Assembly (NCBI GenBank): GCA_021464415.1 | Contig: CM038469.1 | Span: 14,486,501 to 14,550,500, forward strand | From: Lonicera japonica | Taxonomy: Eukaryota > Streptophyta > Magnoliopsida > Dipsacales > Caprifoliaceae | Direction: 5' to 3' | DNA length: 64,000 nt | Shown: positions 21,558-35,321 of the stretch, piece by piece | Layout of the letters: the number at the start of each line of letters is the position of its first letter | Numbering within the stretch: the stretch's first letter is position 1 | The notes under the pieces: model-generated | Told to the model about the DNA's origin: nothing | Seen by the model: only the letters and a program-made list of their open reading frames with translations | Databases searched by the model: none | Translations under genes and position numbers: made by a program

Positions 21558-24500
21558 AAAACTAACTTTGTCTTTTAATAAATATTATTGGGTCATGTTG
21601 TACCACATGATAACAAATCGAATTGTATACGGATTCAGAAAATTCACTTGATAGTTTATCGGGTCGTATTTGAATAGAGGCAAAAATTAGACGCATTCGT
21701 TAAGACCCGACACGAGACTGAAATGCTGACATGCCTATTGCCAACTCAAAATTTTTATAGAAAAAAATGACCACTATTTTCACTTTTCAAATTTTAAAAT
21801 ATAATAAAGTAACATTGTTTATTCCCTTCTTTTTCCCCACAAATCATTAGTAGATTTAATACTTTTTATGCATAAAATTTTATTGCAAATATGTAGTGAA
21901 TTTTGCAAATTTCACTTTAAGCTTGTTGAGGGAGGCAAAAAGTAAATGTCCAATCAAATATGCTAATGCCAATCTCCCTGAAGGGTCACGACCACACCGA
22001 GTAAACCCACATTATGCGAGGTTGGCCAAATCTCCAAAAGGTGGTAAATTAGATAAGGAAAGAACATTTGAATTCAAATATGCCATAATAGATATTTAGA
22101 GCATCTCCAATGCTAATATGGATTGGATTTACCAAAAATATGGACATGTAAATATGCCTACAGATACAGTTCCTATGTGGCACTAAAAATCTTATTCATG
22201 GTCAAGCTCTAAAAATGCCATCTCCAATGGTGTTGTCAATAAAATTGCTATTAACATTATTCATTAACTTTTTTAATGAAAAATTATAAAGAATATGATT
22301 CTTGTTTGATAAATCTTGGTGAATAATTTTCAACAATATACATTTTATTAAAAATAGAATTAAAAATTAAAATATTTCAAAGTTAAAAAATTAAAATATT
22401 AAAGTAAAAATAATGACGTAACACCTAAACATTGTCTAAGAGACCCTTTAGATGTAGAGGGTCACCTTCAAAGTGTCTTCATTTTTTTTTCTCACATTAC
22501 CTACATGGTCATTATCTATATATCATGTGGAAGGTAAACATTATAAGTGGGTCTGTGTTCAAGCACAACTTCGATAACTCATGCCATGCGACAGCCTTAA
22601 GCCCACTATATGTATTGAATCAAAGAATATACAAGTCCCCAAAGGGAACATCTTAGCCGACCAGATGATACTTATACAATAGCCGATCAAAGTTACTTAG
22701 CCTAGTAGAATAAACAAGGCATGCAGAGATAATAAAAATTGACCATGGTTCGTCAACCAACTAATATAGGAAAATTGAGCTGGAGGATAAGTAACTACAC
22801 CCAAAAAGATCAAGTTGTTACACCCAAACGTAAGGGGTCAAGTTATAGTATACTTGGGAAGATCCAAGGTCGAACCATAGGGAAGTTAAGGAATTTATTT
22901 CTCTAGCTATCTTTCTCAAAATGAAGAAAGGAAATGAAAGGAAAAGATTATAGACTTGGGGAATAAGAAGGGAATTTGAAACTAAATTAAAACTACCAAT
23001 TAACTAAACTAAAATTAAAGAAAAATCTAATCCTAGGGTATAAAAGTAAAAGGAATCCACAAGCACAAATTATCTGCCAAAAAGGCTTCCTAAAAGCACT
23101 AAGGAAGCATGCAAATAAACTAAAAATAAATAAATCAAAACAATAAAATAAAATATTAAATGGCATTAAATCGATGGAAAACAAACGTTAGGGGTATCCG
23201 TAGCTAGGAAATAGCAACCTAGTCTAATCGAATAATTCAAATTAAAGTTTAAACAAGATTTTTCTTTATCTCCCATACTCTCCTACCATCCAACTATGTT
23301 ACTATTACACGTATATGATAGCTCATGTGTGACAAAGACTATATAGACTAGTTTTGAGCAATAGAATTCGACGGTGAAGCTTGTGACTTCAAAAAATCGT
23401 AATTTAAAACCTAATTTGCTAGTGTGTGACCAAAAAAACCCAAGCTAATTAAACTTCTAAAAAATCAGCAGCCTAACACTCCTATAAGATTTGAATAGGT
23501 TTGAACATGATTCACAGCAAATTCGTCTAAAAAAGAATGCCGAAAGTCAAAACTGGCACTTTCTAAGCAGTTATGTGAATAAATACCAAAACAGTGCCAA
23601 ATCAACCAATTCACTTAGAAAACTAACTCAACTAATTAGAAGATAAAGATCTTCCTCAAATCAGCCACGTTAGGGTTTTGGTGCAAAAATCCGTGAATCG
23701 ACGTTTTGACGGTTCTTAATCAAATTGAACTTTGAGCTAACTTATGAAAACATGTTTTTAATGCATGCAACGATAAGAAAATACTCATTCATTCTGTAGG
23801 TGATCGATAATCAATGAAAAAAACCAAATTTAAACCTAGGTTAGATCACATTCAAAGATTACTTATGCATCTTTCACTACGGACCCTTAACTAAGGATTT
23901 AGCTAGCCATAATCAAAGCAAACATGCAAATAATCTTAGAAATCATGGAAAAAAATAAGCATATGCCTAATAATTTAGAATATCATATTTGAAAACGCAT
24001 GGCTTTAGAATTTTGTAATTCTAATTTAAAACGAAGATTTTACGACAAAAACAGTAAATAAACTCAAAACCAATAAAAACTTAACAAACTCGACCTAAAC
24101 CCTAAGAATTATGGAAAATCATATTTCTAATAATCAAGGATGCATCACACATGAATGTCATGAAAAAACTATAAACTATTTGAATATAAAACAAGAATCA
24201 AGCATAAATCGAAAAAATCTGACAAAATAGAACTATAAACCCTAGAACGAACCCCAAAAATGTGGGTTTAAGGTTGATTCCAGAATATATATGACCCCAA
24301 GTAACTAATTTATGAATAGCAAAGTAAACAAACAAATAAAAACAATTAAATTAAAAGAAAACAGAAAAATAGGGTTTACCTGGAACGTGATTGAGACTTG
24401 AATTGAAAACTATATTGAATGATGAATTGAATGTTGATTACAGTAAAGGTCCAGCCTCAAAAGATCATAAACAAACTAATCTAACAATTGTTTCAAGGAA

Positions 24501-25533
24501 TTGAATGATAAAACTCTCAAGTTCGTCCATCAGATGCAGTGCAAAAGCTCCCAAAAAGTTATGGTGCTTTCAGCCTCTCTATTAATTGACTCTAAATTGT
24601 TGTGTACCTTAAGATATGAGATATATAACGCCCCAAAATCCCGTTTATAGGATTATACCTCCGGGACCCGGTTAGCCACGGAGTCATGCGCGACGTCGGG
24701 TGATCAGGTGTAAAACTTAGAACTTATATAGTTGAAAATATCGAATAAAGCCATATATTTATGAAAAATTTTGGCATGTGGAGTTTGTTCATAAAGATAA
24801 ATCAAAACCTGTTAAAATGTACACTTAATCCATATCCAATAAATACTCCACATTAAAGAAAAGTCATTTATACAAAGCCTCCAATGAGGTCCTAATCTCA
24901 ATAAGCTTTATATCAAAATACAACAATATAATACATAAACATTTATTAAGTAATCAACTAGTACATAAGTCATTTCCTAACGACTTAGGTGATCAGGGTC
25001 CATCAGAGCTATTTGGACTAGTACTCGAACCATTCCCACGAACACCTGCAAAACCTGGTTTGGAAAATAGGAGTGAGCCAAACGGGCTCAGTGGGAACTA
25101 TAAGGTTTTCATATGAGAAAATAAGTTAGAAAACCATGCATGCCATGCAATGCAATATAATGAAAGTAAGGTTGGTTTATATGCTGCTTCCGTGTAATAA
25201 TCTCCTCAGGGTAAAATACATTTCTTTTTGTATATACAAGTGTAAATACATATATATATATAACACATCTCTGAAGCAGCCAATGCACGAAAAAACTTTT
25301 GTGATATGTATATATCTAGAATGTCCCTAACCCAAAGTATAAGAAAGGCAATATATGTATATATACATCATCATGATGTATATGCCACAACACCCCGACT
25401 AGATCTATCACATCAATCACATATATCATACTCACGTCTAGGATTTTTATACATCTACTGTGCACAGAGATAGCCGGCAACTCGGTTTCTTCTGCCCCCA
25501 AGGCAGGGACCACCTACCAGGTCCACCTAGACG

Positions 25534-25635
25534 CTACCTCACGTAGCCACACAGGCATACGATACCTCTACCTCACGCAGCCACACAGGCATACGCTACC
25601 TCTACCTCACGCAGCCACCAAGGTATACGCTATGG
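25534..25635 (+). repeat. Tandem repeat, 34-bp unit, 3 copies
   Basis: Units start at 25534, 25568 and 25602. Each begins CTACCTCACGcAGCCAC and continues to the GCATACGcTACCT region. It is internal to G1. Confidence 0.9.
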
Positions 25636-25846
25636 GTAATAACCATTTATCTAGTATGGATGGTGTGGCCATCCGGTAATATATCCAAACAACAATAAAC
25701 TCATCAAATCCATGAAATCATAAGAATATAGAATCCAACAGATGTAGATATGAATATACATACATTCCAGATGTATTCGTATAACTCGTAAATATGTATC
25801 CATTCTAGATATATGTACATATACATATTGTATAACATGTAGTGGT

Positions 25847-27365
25847 TGTAGGTCGAAAAATACCTTAGAGGGGGGGGGGTGAATAGGGTTTTTAAAACTT
25901 AATCGGATTTTTAAAAATGATTTAAAAATATTTGATGTCTATATTTATCAAGCAATCAAGAACAAAGTTAATTCCAAACACAATGAATAAATAGCACAAT
26001 ATAATAGAGCAAGAGATAGAAAGATTGAACCGATCGAAGTCGAAGATTTTTTGTCCACACGGTTCGGCTTGTTCCCCTACTCCGCGCTCGGTTAGTTCCC
26101 CGAGAATTTCCACTATAACCGATCTCCTTCCGGGTGAAGATCAAACCTCTACAAGTGTATTCTTCTCACACACTCTTACAAGTATTGAAACACCCTCAAT
26201 ACTCTCATAAGAAATCCCTTTTGCTATTCTATGAGATACACCTCTCACAAATATGATTTGAATAAGTTTTGGTGGCTAACACCAATGTACAATATCTCTC
26301 TTGTGTGTAACAAAATACAAATGAAGCTCACACTAAGAGATATCAATATTGATCAATGAATATAAGCTCAAAGAATGAAGAGATTGATCAATGCTTTAGC
26401 TAGAATACTTGAATAATAAGAATATATGAAAAATGGTTTTGTATGATCATTCAAGTTGTTAAAAATGAGTCTTAAAACTCATATTTATAGCTTGCAAAAT
26501 CATATGGCCATTGGGGATGATTAAGAAAGGTTTTGGCTCCAAGGTATACATTTTCAAACTTTCCAACAACTAGTTTTGACAAAAACATTCAAATTTGTTT
26601 TGTTAATTTCTCCCAATTTGACCGTTGGATCATGTTCAAAGTTTAGTCAAAATTGCCAAGAGATGTTGTCTAACTACTGTAAAAATTTCAAAATGATCGG
26701 AGTCCGGGAAGGCCTCCATCGTACCGTTAGATCAAAACTGGGCAAAAATTGAGCGAATTTTAAATGTAAAATAAAAATATTTTTGCAATTTAATAATTTA
26801 GTTCCAAATAAAATTCTAATGATTTGTGAACTTCAAAGATATGTTGCTAAGATACCTATTTTTATTATAGCTTAAAATATGATCATTTAAAATTAATATG
26901 AATTTATTTTGAAACTCGGTCTTTGTAAAATGATGTTTTTCAAATAAATTCAATTTCAAGCTTGTTTGAATCAATCTTTTAAAAGATGCATGAATACATT
27001 TGAGCTATAGGGATTTGATCAATAAAGTAACTTTACATAAAATCTAAGCACTCACTCAATTTAATGATAATTTGAGTCTTCGTGATGCTTGATTGTCTTG
27101 TGCGTATCTTCATTTGATTGATGATCTTGATTCTTTCTTGGTTTTGATTCTTTGTGAAGCACATGGAGATCATTTGAGTTCATTTCTTGTGAGTGAAAGC
27201 ATTTGTGGAGCTTTGTGTGAGAGTTTGACTATATCGGTTTGACGTCGCACTTGGTTGGAAAAGATATCGGCTAATGGCTATCATCATTGGAACAACCGAG
27301 TTAAATAACACTATATTAACTTATTGTAATTATCAAAATAAGATTAATTGACTTTAAGGTCAACA
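25847..27365 (+). mobile_element. Solo LTR L1, TSD GTGGT
   Basis: It begins TGTAGGTCGAAAA and then the CTTAGAGGGGGGG...TGAATAGGG motif, and ends TTTAAGGTCAACA. It is flanked by GTGGT at 25842-25846 and 27366-27370. At 1519 bp it carries no ORF of note. It is the innermost element of the nest arm 2 > S > G1 > L1 and so the youngest of the four. Confidence 0.85.
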
Positions 27366-29594
27366 GTGGTATTGTTGCTGTACTTGAACTAGGCTTGCCA
27401 GGTCTGTCAACTAATGGCTCAGTTAAAAGATCATGAATTTGGGAGGCATTATATGCTTTCAGTCAACGTGGACCAAAGCCAAATATAATGTAGTTCTCAT
27501 AGTATATACAATATATATAGACCTCCCTTTAACACCATAATGCTTTGTTTATACATAAAAGGGTTATAATCATGCCCAGCACAGTTACGGACTGGCCAAA
27601 TAGGTAATAAAATACATAAAGGATAAGCCAGTAGCCAAAGTACAACAACAATATCCCATATATGCGTAATCAAGGTCAAAGTATACTTTTAAAATCATGT
27701 ATCGCGTCGTATGTATGCGTATCATAGCATATAGTTCATAACCATATTCGTATATAGGGGTTTTATGTCAAACTTTAGGAAATTAAGATAGAAATTGCGA
27801 TTTCTAGCATAATCCACCATATATAATCATATCCAGTCTAAATCAATCAAAGAAATAAGAGAAATCAACCCAAACCCCATGAACGTGCAATTTAGGTAGA
27901 AAAACCCTAGGTTTAGTTTGATTTGGTGTAAATATGTTATAATAACTTGAAAAGAAGTTTAAATACTATTGTTCCCACCTTTTGAGGGTTAATCCCTCGA
28001 TGAATTGTGGAAAAATCGAGCCGGAAAGTCGTAGACGCGAAAACCCCCAAATTACTTCCAAAACCTTAGCTATGGTGGATGGAGGTGGAGAAGAAGATGA
28101 AGATGATGATGAAGATGACGATCTTGTGTGGTGGTAGGAATCAAGGAGGATCATCCATAAGAACCCCCCCCCCCCCCCCAAAATCGCCCTCAATCTCTCT
28201 CTAAAAGCTCTCCAATTGGTTGGGTGAAAATGAGAAGGAAAAGGGAGGAAATAAGCTTAAAAATCTCGCCCAGATCGATGTAGTTGACTACATTAAGACC
28301 ATGTAGTCAACTTCCACTATTCACAGCACACAATTTTGCTGTTTGGTCACAGGCTCAACTTCACACCCAATTTTGGCCATTGAGGAGTAAGAATTGGGTC
28401 TCGGCCAAAACACGAAAGTTGTAGATTGGATCAAAACCTAGATATAAAAGAAAATTGGGACTCATTTGGAGTTCGGATGAAGAAGATATGGTCTTCCAAA
28501 GTTGGGTAAAAACCATTAATCGCGTAAGACCAAACTTGTGATTTTTGAGCCGATTTTTTCGTTCGAGTCGCCGGAAACAACATATGGTCATTATAACACA
28601 CTTAAATATGTTAATATGAATTGTTGGAAGTTTCCAAACCATGCCAACCTTCACAGAACCCAATTTGGCTATATGGAGTCCGATTCTGCCTTATATGCGA
28701 CTTATGCCGTGATTTGCGAGAGATGATTAAACGGGATGTTACAAGATATATGACCTTTTATATGGTACACAAGAGTCTCAAGCCGTGGTTTGAATAATCC
28801 TTAAAGAAACGGGCCAAAAATAGCTAAAAATAAAAAAACGAGCCAAAAAAAAGGGCGGGGATCGATCCTTATGCATTTTTCTGGTGGTTTCTTCTTTTAC
28901 TCATAACTTTATGCTCCGAACTACGATTGATGCACCATTTTCACCTACATGTAAGTAATTCAAAGCTCTACAACTTTATTTCTGTAGATTTCTTCAAATT
29001 CTCAATATATAAAAACTTTGATCAATTACAACTTTGGGCTTTTTACGGCAGTTCTCGGTTTTCTTCGAAAACTTCCGAAATCGATTCAATTGAGCGTCTT
29101 TTGTCTTTGAATCACTTTTGGGACACTTTCATTCAGTTCATTCATGCTTAGAGACTTGTTATGATCTTCTTGCAAGTGCTTTATGGGTATTTTATGGAGT
29201 TTTCCTTGCCTTGGGCTTCGGAATGGATAATGAATTCTTCTTCGGGTCTTCTTCTTGCACTTTTCCGCATTCAACCATTTTTCTTGTATTCCAAAATCAG
29301 TTGCTTAACCACTTTAGGCCTGCAAAATAGCTTAGTACCACATGAATACAATGCAATGTCTTCTTTTCATGATTAAACTGAATTTACATGCAATTTCATA
29401 TTTTAGGTAGTAACTAGAAGCTAATTGAGCATTGTTTAAGAGATTAGAAATATAATTTCTGGGCTCAATCAATAAGTGATGGAAAATAACCATTTTATAT
29501 AAGTATGAATAGGGTTAGGGACAACTGTTATCTTAGAGTAGTAACTAAGTTTACCCTTTTAGTAATTTCTATAACTCATCAACTCGAATGTAAT

Positions 29595-30368
29595 TCATAT
29601 AATCCGGTTTAGCTCCAGTTTCTATTCAACCATGGTGGTTCATGGCAGTCTAAATGATGATCCACACATGATGAATTACAAGGACAGAGAAGGAAAATTC
29701 AAAAGGAATTCCATAGAATGTCACATGCTTGATGCAAGAAGCTTAAACGATGATTATGCATTCCATAGGGTTCCTAAAGATTGGGCGTGAAGTTTAAGAG
29801 GTTAAAACTGTAAGGAGGCCATTGGAATAATCTAGAATATATTAATTCAAGTTGTTTTTAAATTAATTCGACTTCTTGAGTCTCATTATTCAATTAGGAA
29901 TTAGATTAGTAGTTTCCTTTTTGAATACGTTTCCATATTATTTTTATTATTAGTTTCTTTATTGTATTAGGATTATTCTATAAGTTATTTTCCTTTTCAA
30001 AGTAGGAATTAGTTTCCTTCTTGTGATAGGATTCTATAGCTTTGTTTATCTTATTTAAAGGAGTTCTTTTCATGGTATTAGAGAGACTTTGATAATTAAT
30101 AAAATTAGAGTGTTTTCACTTTTGAGTTCTTAAGAACTTATTGAATGATTACGAATTGATTTATTCGTATTGTTTTTGACTTATCAATTGATCATTCACA
30201 ATCAATTGTGGTGTCTTCGATCATACCAAGGTTCACGCTCCTTTAAGCGTTGGGTTGAGGTTTCCACCTTCCATTTATTTCGACGAATTCTAAGGTTCTA
30301 TTTTGTTTATAGAAGATGGCTCAAGGATCCATTAGTCTGGCTGGGAAAGACGATCCAGGATCGCACCA
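29595..30368 (+). mobile_element. Solo LTR R2, TSD GTAAT
   Basis: It is flanked by GTAAT at 29590-29594 and 30369-30373. The site is empty in arm 1 (ATTAC 2033-2037). Its 3' half matches R1, including the phrase GGGAAAGACGATCC. Its 5' half differs from R1 and lacks the polyprotein tail. The first bases are TCATATAATCC rather than TG. Confidence 0.75.
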
Positions 30369-32389
30369 GTAATCATATCCTATACTTATAAATATGAAGG
30401 GATAACCTTAACTCAAGATAATCATGATTATTCTCTCTACACTCACAATCATCTTCCTCTTCTTCCTCAAACCAGCTCCCGATTCCTCTATAATCTCACC
30501 ATTGTTACTAACCTTTAAGTTAATATAATCAACTCACACATAAGGAATGACGTACTACCGAATTGGGTATAAAAGCCAACGGAGGAACTACCCTCAAATT
30601 CATATTTACTATATCCTTTCAATTATGTTTAATTATTGTTGTGTCCATCCACTGCTTGATTGCTAGTAAAGTGTTTTATCACTGTTCCTTCAACATTTTT
30701 TGTTGCCAATCATCTAAATTTAGGTTGATTCTCATCTAATTAGGTTTACTCTACTTTTAATCACCATATATCCTTTGTGGCACTCCATTTTTTTTTCAAT
30801 TCATGGATGCACTGAAGATGCTCTAACAATCCCCCGATTTAGGGAACTTAGGACTAATATCTCCTAACTTATAGGAGATATCCCATTAGTCAAACTTACC
30901 ATATTATAATTTTTTTTCCTAATAAAATAGTCACATATACAAACTTATAAACCTTAATTATATACTTATAAATAGGAGAGGAGTACACCATCATAAAGGA
31001 TTCCAATATCGAATCCATACACATCCATCGGTTCTTTAATTTAGTATAAGAAAAAGATAACCTTAAAGGATGAATTTACACCAAACCTACTATTTATTGG
31101 CTGAAAAAACCATCTATAACAAAAAAATATGTCTCATCTTATGTGTGTGTGTCTTAGTTCTTATTATGCTTTTAGTGTTCAAAATAAATATGATTCATTT
31201 CAATAAAGAAATAAATAAATATGATTTTTAGTTACAATTTTCTTAAATTTTATAATGCTGAATACTTATTTAGAATGAAAGTAATTAGTACCTGAAAAAA
31301 CTGAATTTAAGGTTACATGTTTAACTCTTTGAATCTCAATGGCGGAATTTGGAGACTAGAAATTAGTTCTGAAGCCTGAAAACTTAATTTGAAAAATCTA
31401 TTTGTTTTCTTTTTGAATATCACATTTGAACATGTGTTGTATTTTTTGAGCGTATCATAATGTTAAAAAAGGTATTTCGCCTCTTTAAAAATATAATGTT
31501 AAAAAATTAGGAGCCTCTTTATTTTTAAAAGGCAAAATAAATAGTTTTGGATTTAAATATAAGAGGTGCAAACAAACAACACCTAAACATTGGAGTTAAG
31601 TTCCCTGAGAACCATTTAGGTGTGATTAGCAACCTAAATTCTATACCATAGAATTGAAATTGGGGTATAGTTTGTTTGCATTTTTTTTAACGAGAATTCC
31701 ATTTTTTTGGATGAACTAAAAATCATGGCATAAATTTTAAATGATTGAATCCTATATGAAAAGTAGAATTTTGTAATTCTGCTTATCATAAATTCTTGAA
31801 AAAAAAAGAACATACACCACCACTCATCTCATCTCCACCCCACTCCCAACACCTCACACCCCTAAACATCCCACCCATAATCCACTAATCCAGTAGTCCC
31901 CAAACCCAACAAGTGCAGTACCCATAGCCAAGTAACGCCTAACCCATCGCCATCGAATTAACATATATAATGTGTGTGCGGCACCCTAGCTATCTCTTTT
32001 ACATACATATATATCATTTACACATTATATATCTATTACATATATGTATTACGGAGGAAGTTCCTCGGTAAATACAGTTATTAATTGCAGACTTAATCTC
32101 ATTTCTTCTCCCTTATCTATGTTGCGTCTTTATCTATTACATTTTTGCTTGTAGTTTATGGCATCCATTAACCGTGCTAGACAAAAAAATCATAATAAAG
32201 GGTACTTTATTTTCTATCTCACATGTTTGATTAAACGTCTAAGCCATAATGTGATATTATAGATATTAGGCAATATACAAACATAAGTTACTACCTTTCT
32301 TAAATCCCTTGTTTAATTTTATCCACCTCTTTTGTTAAATATTTGATAAAAGTTTACTCTAAATTAACAATTTTACAAATGCTTTGCAG

Positions 32390-32982
32390 ATTTGGTAAAC
32401 TTGAGTCTTGGTTAGCCTAATGTTACCTTAAGTACATTTGCATTTACCTTACCATTTGCACTTGGAGAAAACAAAGTTAAGGGAGAGTAGATACTGCACC
32501 CAACTAATTCAGTTATTATTGGATCCTCTAAATTAGAACGGGCATCAAGTCGGCCATCATATTATGTTAAAGGTAAGAAATATTATTTACATGCAAATCA
32601 TTCACCAAAACATTTAAATTTTCTTTATTCTAGATTGTCTGAAAAATTATTATGGTGATTTGTTTTGATTTTGTCTTATCAAATTTATGTAGGAAAACAT
32701 ACAAAAGATGAAAATAATGCACTTGATTATGTCATTCATGTATTGAGTATACTTACACGTGCTTAAGAATGTCGAGGAGTAAAAAAATGCTTCCTATTAA
32801 TGAGTAGCGATTGAACCAATAACCCAATTGTTCTTTACATGTATCTCTAGCATATGAAGATTTATATCTAAGATTGCCTATGTCATCATTTAGCTGAGAA
32901 AATATTTAATACAACGGTTATAATGCCACATATTATCAGATATCCAATCAGATTGCAGAAAATTAATGACTCATGTGATTGA
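32390..32982 (+). pseudogene. Two exon-like segments of an unrecognised gene, with stops
   Basis: Exon 32390-32572 follows TTTGCAG and ends AAAG|GTAAG. It reads TFAFTLPFALGENKVKGE, then SSKLERASSRPSYYVKG. Exon 32693-32982 follows ATGTAG and continues in the same phase: KGKHTKDENNALDYVIHVLS, ECRGVKKCFLLMSS, then in a shifted frame AEKIFNTTVIMPHIIRYPIR, ending at GAG|GTAAG. At least five in-frame stops or shifts occur, so it is dead. The phase-consistent splice sites are the best evidence that this was a host gene. I do not recognise the protein. Confidence 0.4.
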
Positions 32983-33344
32983 GGTAAGAAAAATACACAC
33001 TTTTCTACAATATGATTGGATTATGATAATATATGGTGGGATAACCTTTGTATCGAATATTTTCTCCATTTAGCTACTATTAACTTTGACCTCTTTAATT
33101 CATTCTTGAATTGAAAGTTGTTTATCATATTACTCTTTAGTCTTCTCTTTTTGAATGAAAAAGTAGTATTGCTTTCTCTCATTTCCCTCGGATTCATGTC
33201 AAAATGTTGAAGCAGTTTGTAAGATTCACATTGTGTTTCAAGAAACACCTAATATCTCCTCAAAGATTATTTTTTTCTCAAATTATGTTTGTACCTTTTT
33301 TATGCTAAGAATATAAAAAATTATTCCCTATTTTGTGTAGTACT
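32983..33344. other. No gene seen (intron-like)
   Basis: This AT-rich stretch lies between the exon-like segment and LTR G2. The target duplication of G2 (ACTAA) lies at its right end. Confidence 0.4.
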
Positions 33345-34906
33345 ACTAATGTAACATCCTGTATTTAATTATGTTGTATTAATCCCATTGTACGCATGTG
33401 AATGATTGTTTGGTGATTTGGGTGGTCCGAATCAATTTCGGTTGGTAAATAGGAAGTTTTGGTTCTTTGCGATTCGTTGATTCTAGCTAACTTTGAGCTA
33501 TCGTAATTTCTTTGTTTCTTGTTCGATTAAGATTCCGTTTGCAATTGTGTCTAGTTTTCATATCATTCTACAACTTTCATGTTTTGACTGAAAGCTAATT
33601 CACACTCCTTGTGGGTCAAAATAGGGGCAAAGTAGACCCATCGCTAAATTCGGGTCATTCGGTAATGCTTCGGCAGAGCGCTGCCTTCGGAGAATTTCTT
33701 GAGATAATCTATTCATAATTTGGGGAAACTTCCTATTATGAAGTTATAGATCTTTGAATTACCTTTCCGTGGACATAAATATCACCTCAACTCGAGTTTC
33801 GAGCAAGGAGTTATGACCAAATTACCAACAGTGGTCAATGCAACCAAAATTAAAGCTTGGACATAATGTTTCTGGGATCGGTCCCAGACCCCTGTGTGAC
33901 GAATTTTCTAAAGTTTTAACCCTATTTTTTTTCACCATTTATCCCCTAAACTCACAAAACTCGACCCAAACACACTCCTATCAACTTGAGGGCTTTAGAG
34001 AGAGATAAAGGTGGTTCTTAGAAGGATTCTTACTCATTTTTCAATATCAATCCGATATAAAAGCTCCAAATCCTCCGAATCATCCTCTTGATCGCTATTC
34101 ATCATCTTTCTCGTTGGGATTTCTTCGGATAAGGATTGAATCTTCATATTTTCTTCCTCTTTCTCATTGATAAGTCGAGATAGGGGTTTTCTTACTTTTA
34201 AAACTCAATGATTTGCTTTTATTCTTCAATATTGATCACTTTTGACTTGTGTTTTCTTGTGTATTGAAAAATAAGTGAAATCTTAATATTTGTATGATTG
34301 ATGAAGCAATAAAAATATGATTTGAGACAAAATATGCCATCCACACTTGATTTAAAGTGTTATCCGAACTATACGAGATATCTTTTGGTTGTGTGAATAA
34401 TATTTGTTGTTAATAATGGATTGTTGGCGGAATTATACACACCAAAGGATATAAAGTGGAATTTGGCTGATTGTGAATGGCATAAATTGTCCCATATGGT
34501 TAGTAAATGGAATGATTTGCATAATCCACATGCATAGTGTGTCAACCAGAAGCCCGGAGATTTTACGGCAAGTTCTTGAACGCAATTGTGGCTTATGATT
34601 TAATTGGCTATCTCGTGAGAGGCTTATATCTTCTTGTATTGGTTCGAAGAGCTTGTATTCCTCAAAAATGGATATCTTGTATCGATTGAATAGTGCTTGC
34701 CGGGATGGGAAAAATAGGCAGGGCCCAGTTCCCTGGGGTTAAAAAACCCTAAACCCCTGGGGGAGCAAGATTTGGCCGCCTATAAGCCACCGGTGTGGAG
34801 CCCGGGAACCTAGGCAAATTGGCAAGGCACTATGGTTTTGTTGTTATCGATGTTTATATGAGATCGAGATGATTGATCCCAGGACTGTGCTATTTATATT
34901 CATATG

Positions 34907-35251
34907 TGTGACGCCCTGTGAGCGAGGAGTACTCCCTTGGGCGGAGGAATTATAGCTCAAAGGGGGCATCCCACATCGAAAGATGGGAGATCCTTGGAGA
35001 CCCATATAAGTAAGAAATGGTCGCTAATTAAGTACGAAGCCTTTTGGGGGCTCATTGACTTCGAATCCCATAAGAACTCCGAAGTTAAGCGAGTAGAGGA
35101 CCAGAGCAATCCCAGGATGGGTGACCCCCTGGGAGGCTGGTCGTGAGCTCCCAGAAACAAAGCCGTGAGGGTAGATGTTCCGGGGTTGAGGCCTGGCTGG
35201 ACGCTACCCAGAGCGGACAATATCGTATTAAGGTGGGACCGGGTCATTACA
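34907..35251 (+). repeat. 5' LTR of Cassandra
   Basis: It starts TGTGACGCCC and ends GGGTCATTACA, 345 bp, the same length as the 3' copy. The 5S-derived part occupies about its middle third. Confidence 0.95.
35040..35153 (+). other. 5S rRNA-derived segment in Cassandra 5' LTR
   Basis: ATCCCATAAGAACTCCGAAG, then TTAAGCGAGTAGAGG, then AGGATGGGTGACCCCCTGGG align with the plant 5S rRNA gene from about base 30 to its 3' end. The segment covers the internal pol III promoter (box A, intermediate element, box C). Box C (GGATGGGTGACC) is unchanged and box A keeps AGTTAAGCG. It is not a functional 5S gene, because the 5' quarter and the 3' end diverge. Confidence 0.9.
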
Positions 35252-35253
35252 AA

Positions 35254-35267
35254 TGGTATCAGAGTGG
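35254..35267 (+). promoter_or_regulatory. Primer-binding site of Cassandra
   Basis: TGGTATCAGAGTGG starts two bases after the 5' LTR and is complementary to initiator tRNA-Met. Confidence 0.9.
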
Positions 35268-35308
35268 ACCACACAGAGTACAATGTGTCGACGAGGACGT
35301 CGATTCCT

Positions 35309-35321
35309 TTAGGGGGAAGGA
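35309..35321 (+). promoter_or_regulatory. Polypurine tract of Cassandra
   Basis: The purine-rich run AGGGGGAAGGA directly abuts the 3' LTR, the expected primer for plus-strand synthesis. Confidence 0.8.

Larger units (their letters stand above)
24624..28743 (-). mobile_element. Solo LTR G1 (gypsy-like), TSD AGATA, split by L1
   Basis: The plus-strand ends are TATAACGCCCC and GGGATGTTACA, flanked by AGATA at 24619-24623 and 28744-28748. It is related to G4, with GTGAGCCAAACGGGCTCAGT near 25074 being diagnostic and the reverse of the CTGAGC...GCTCACCCC motif of G2 and G6. Excluding L1 it is about 2.6 kb. A run of about 16 C lies at 28164-28179, beside GAAGAT/GATGAT repeats. It contains no protein-coding region. 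Confidence 0.8.
22792..29471. mobile_element. LTR-type insertion S, TSD ATAAG, itself split by G1
   Basis: The insertion starts TAACTACACCC and ends GGGCTCAATCA. It is flanked by ATAAG at 22787-22791 and 29472-29476. The empty site is preserved in arm 1 at 2152-2156. Without the nested G1 it is about 2.55 kb, non-coding and AT-rich, which fits a long solo LTR. No protein motif allows a superfamily call. Confidence 0.7.
21570..32389. repeat. Inverted-repeat arm 2, broken by S and R2
   Basis: This is the reverse complement of 1-3497, in pieces 21570-22791, 29472-29594 and 30369-32389. Removing S (22792-29471) and R2 (29595-30368), with one copy of each TSD, restores colinearity with arm 1. About 80 bp present in arm 1 near 3100-3240 is absent here near 21840. 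The far end at 32389 meets a splice-acceptor-like TTTGCAG. Confidence 0.75.

Noticed and set aside
27966..28193. ORF with a run of serines
   Set aside because: The run comes from GAAGAT/GATGAT repeats beside a C homopolymer in G1.
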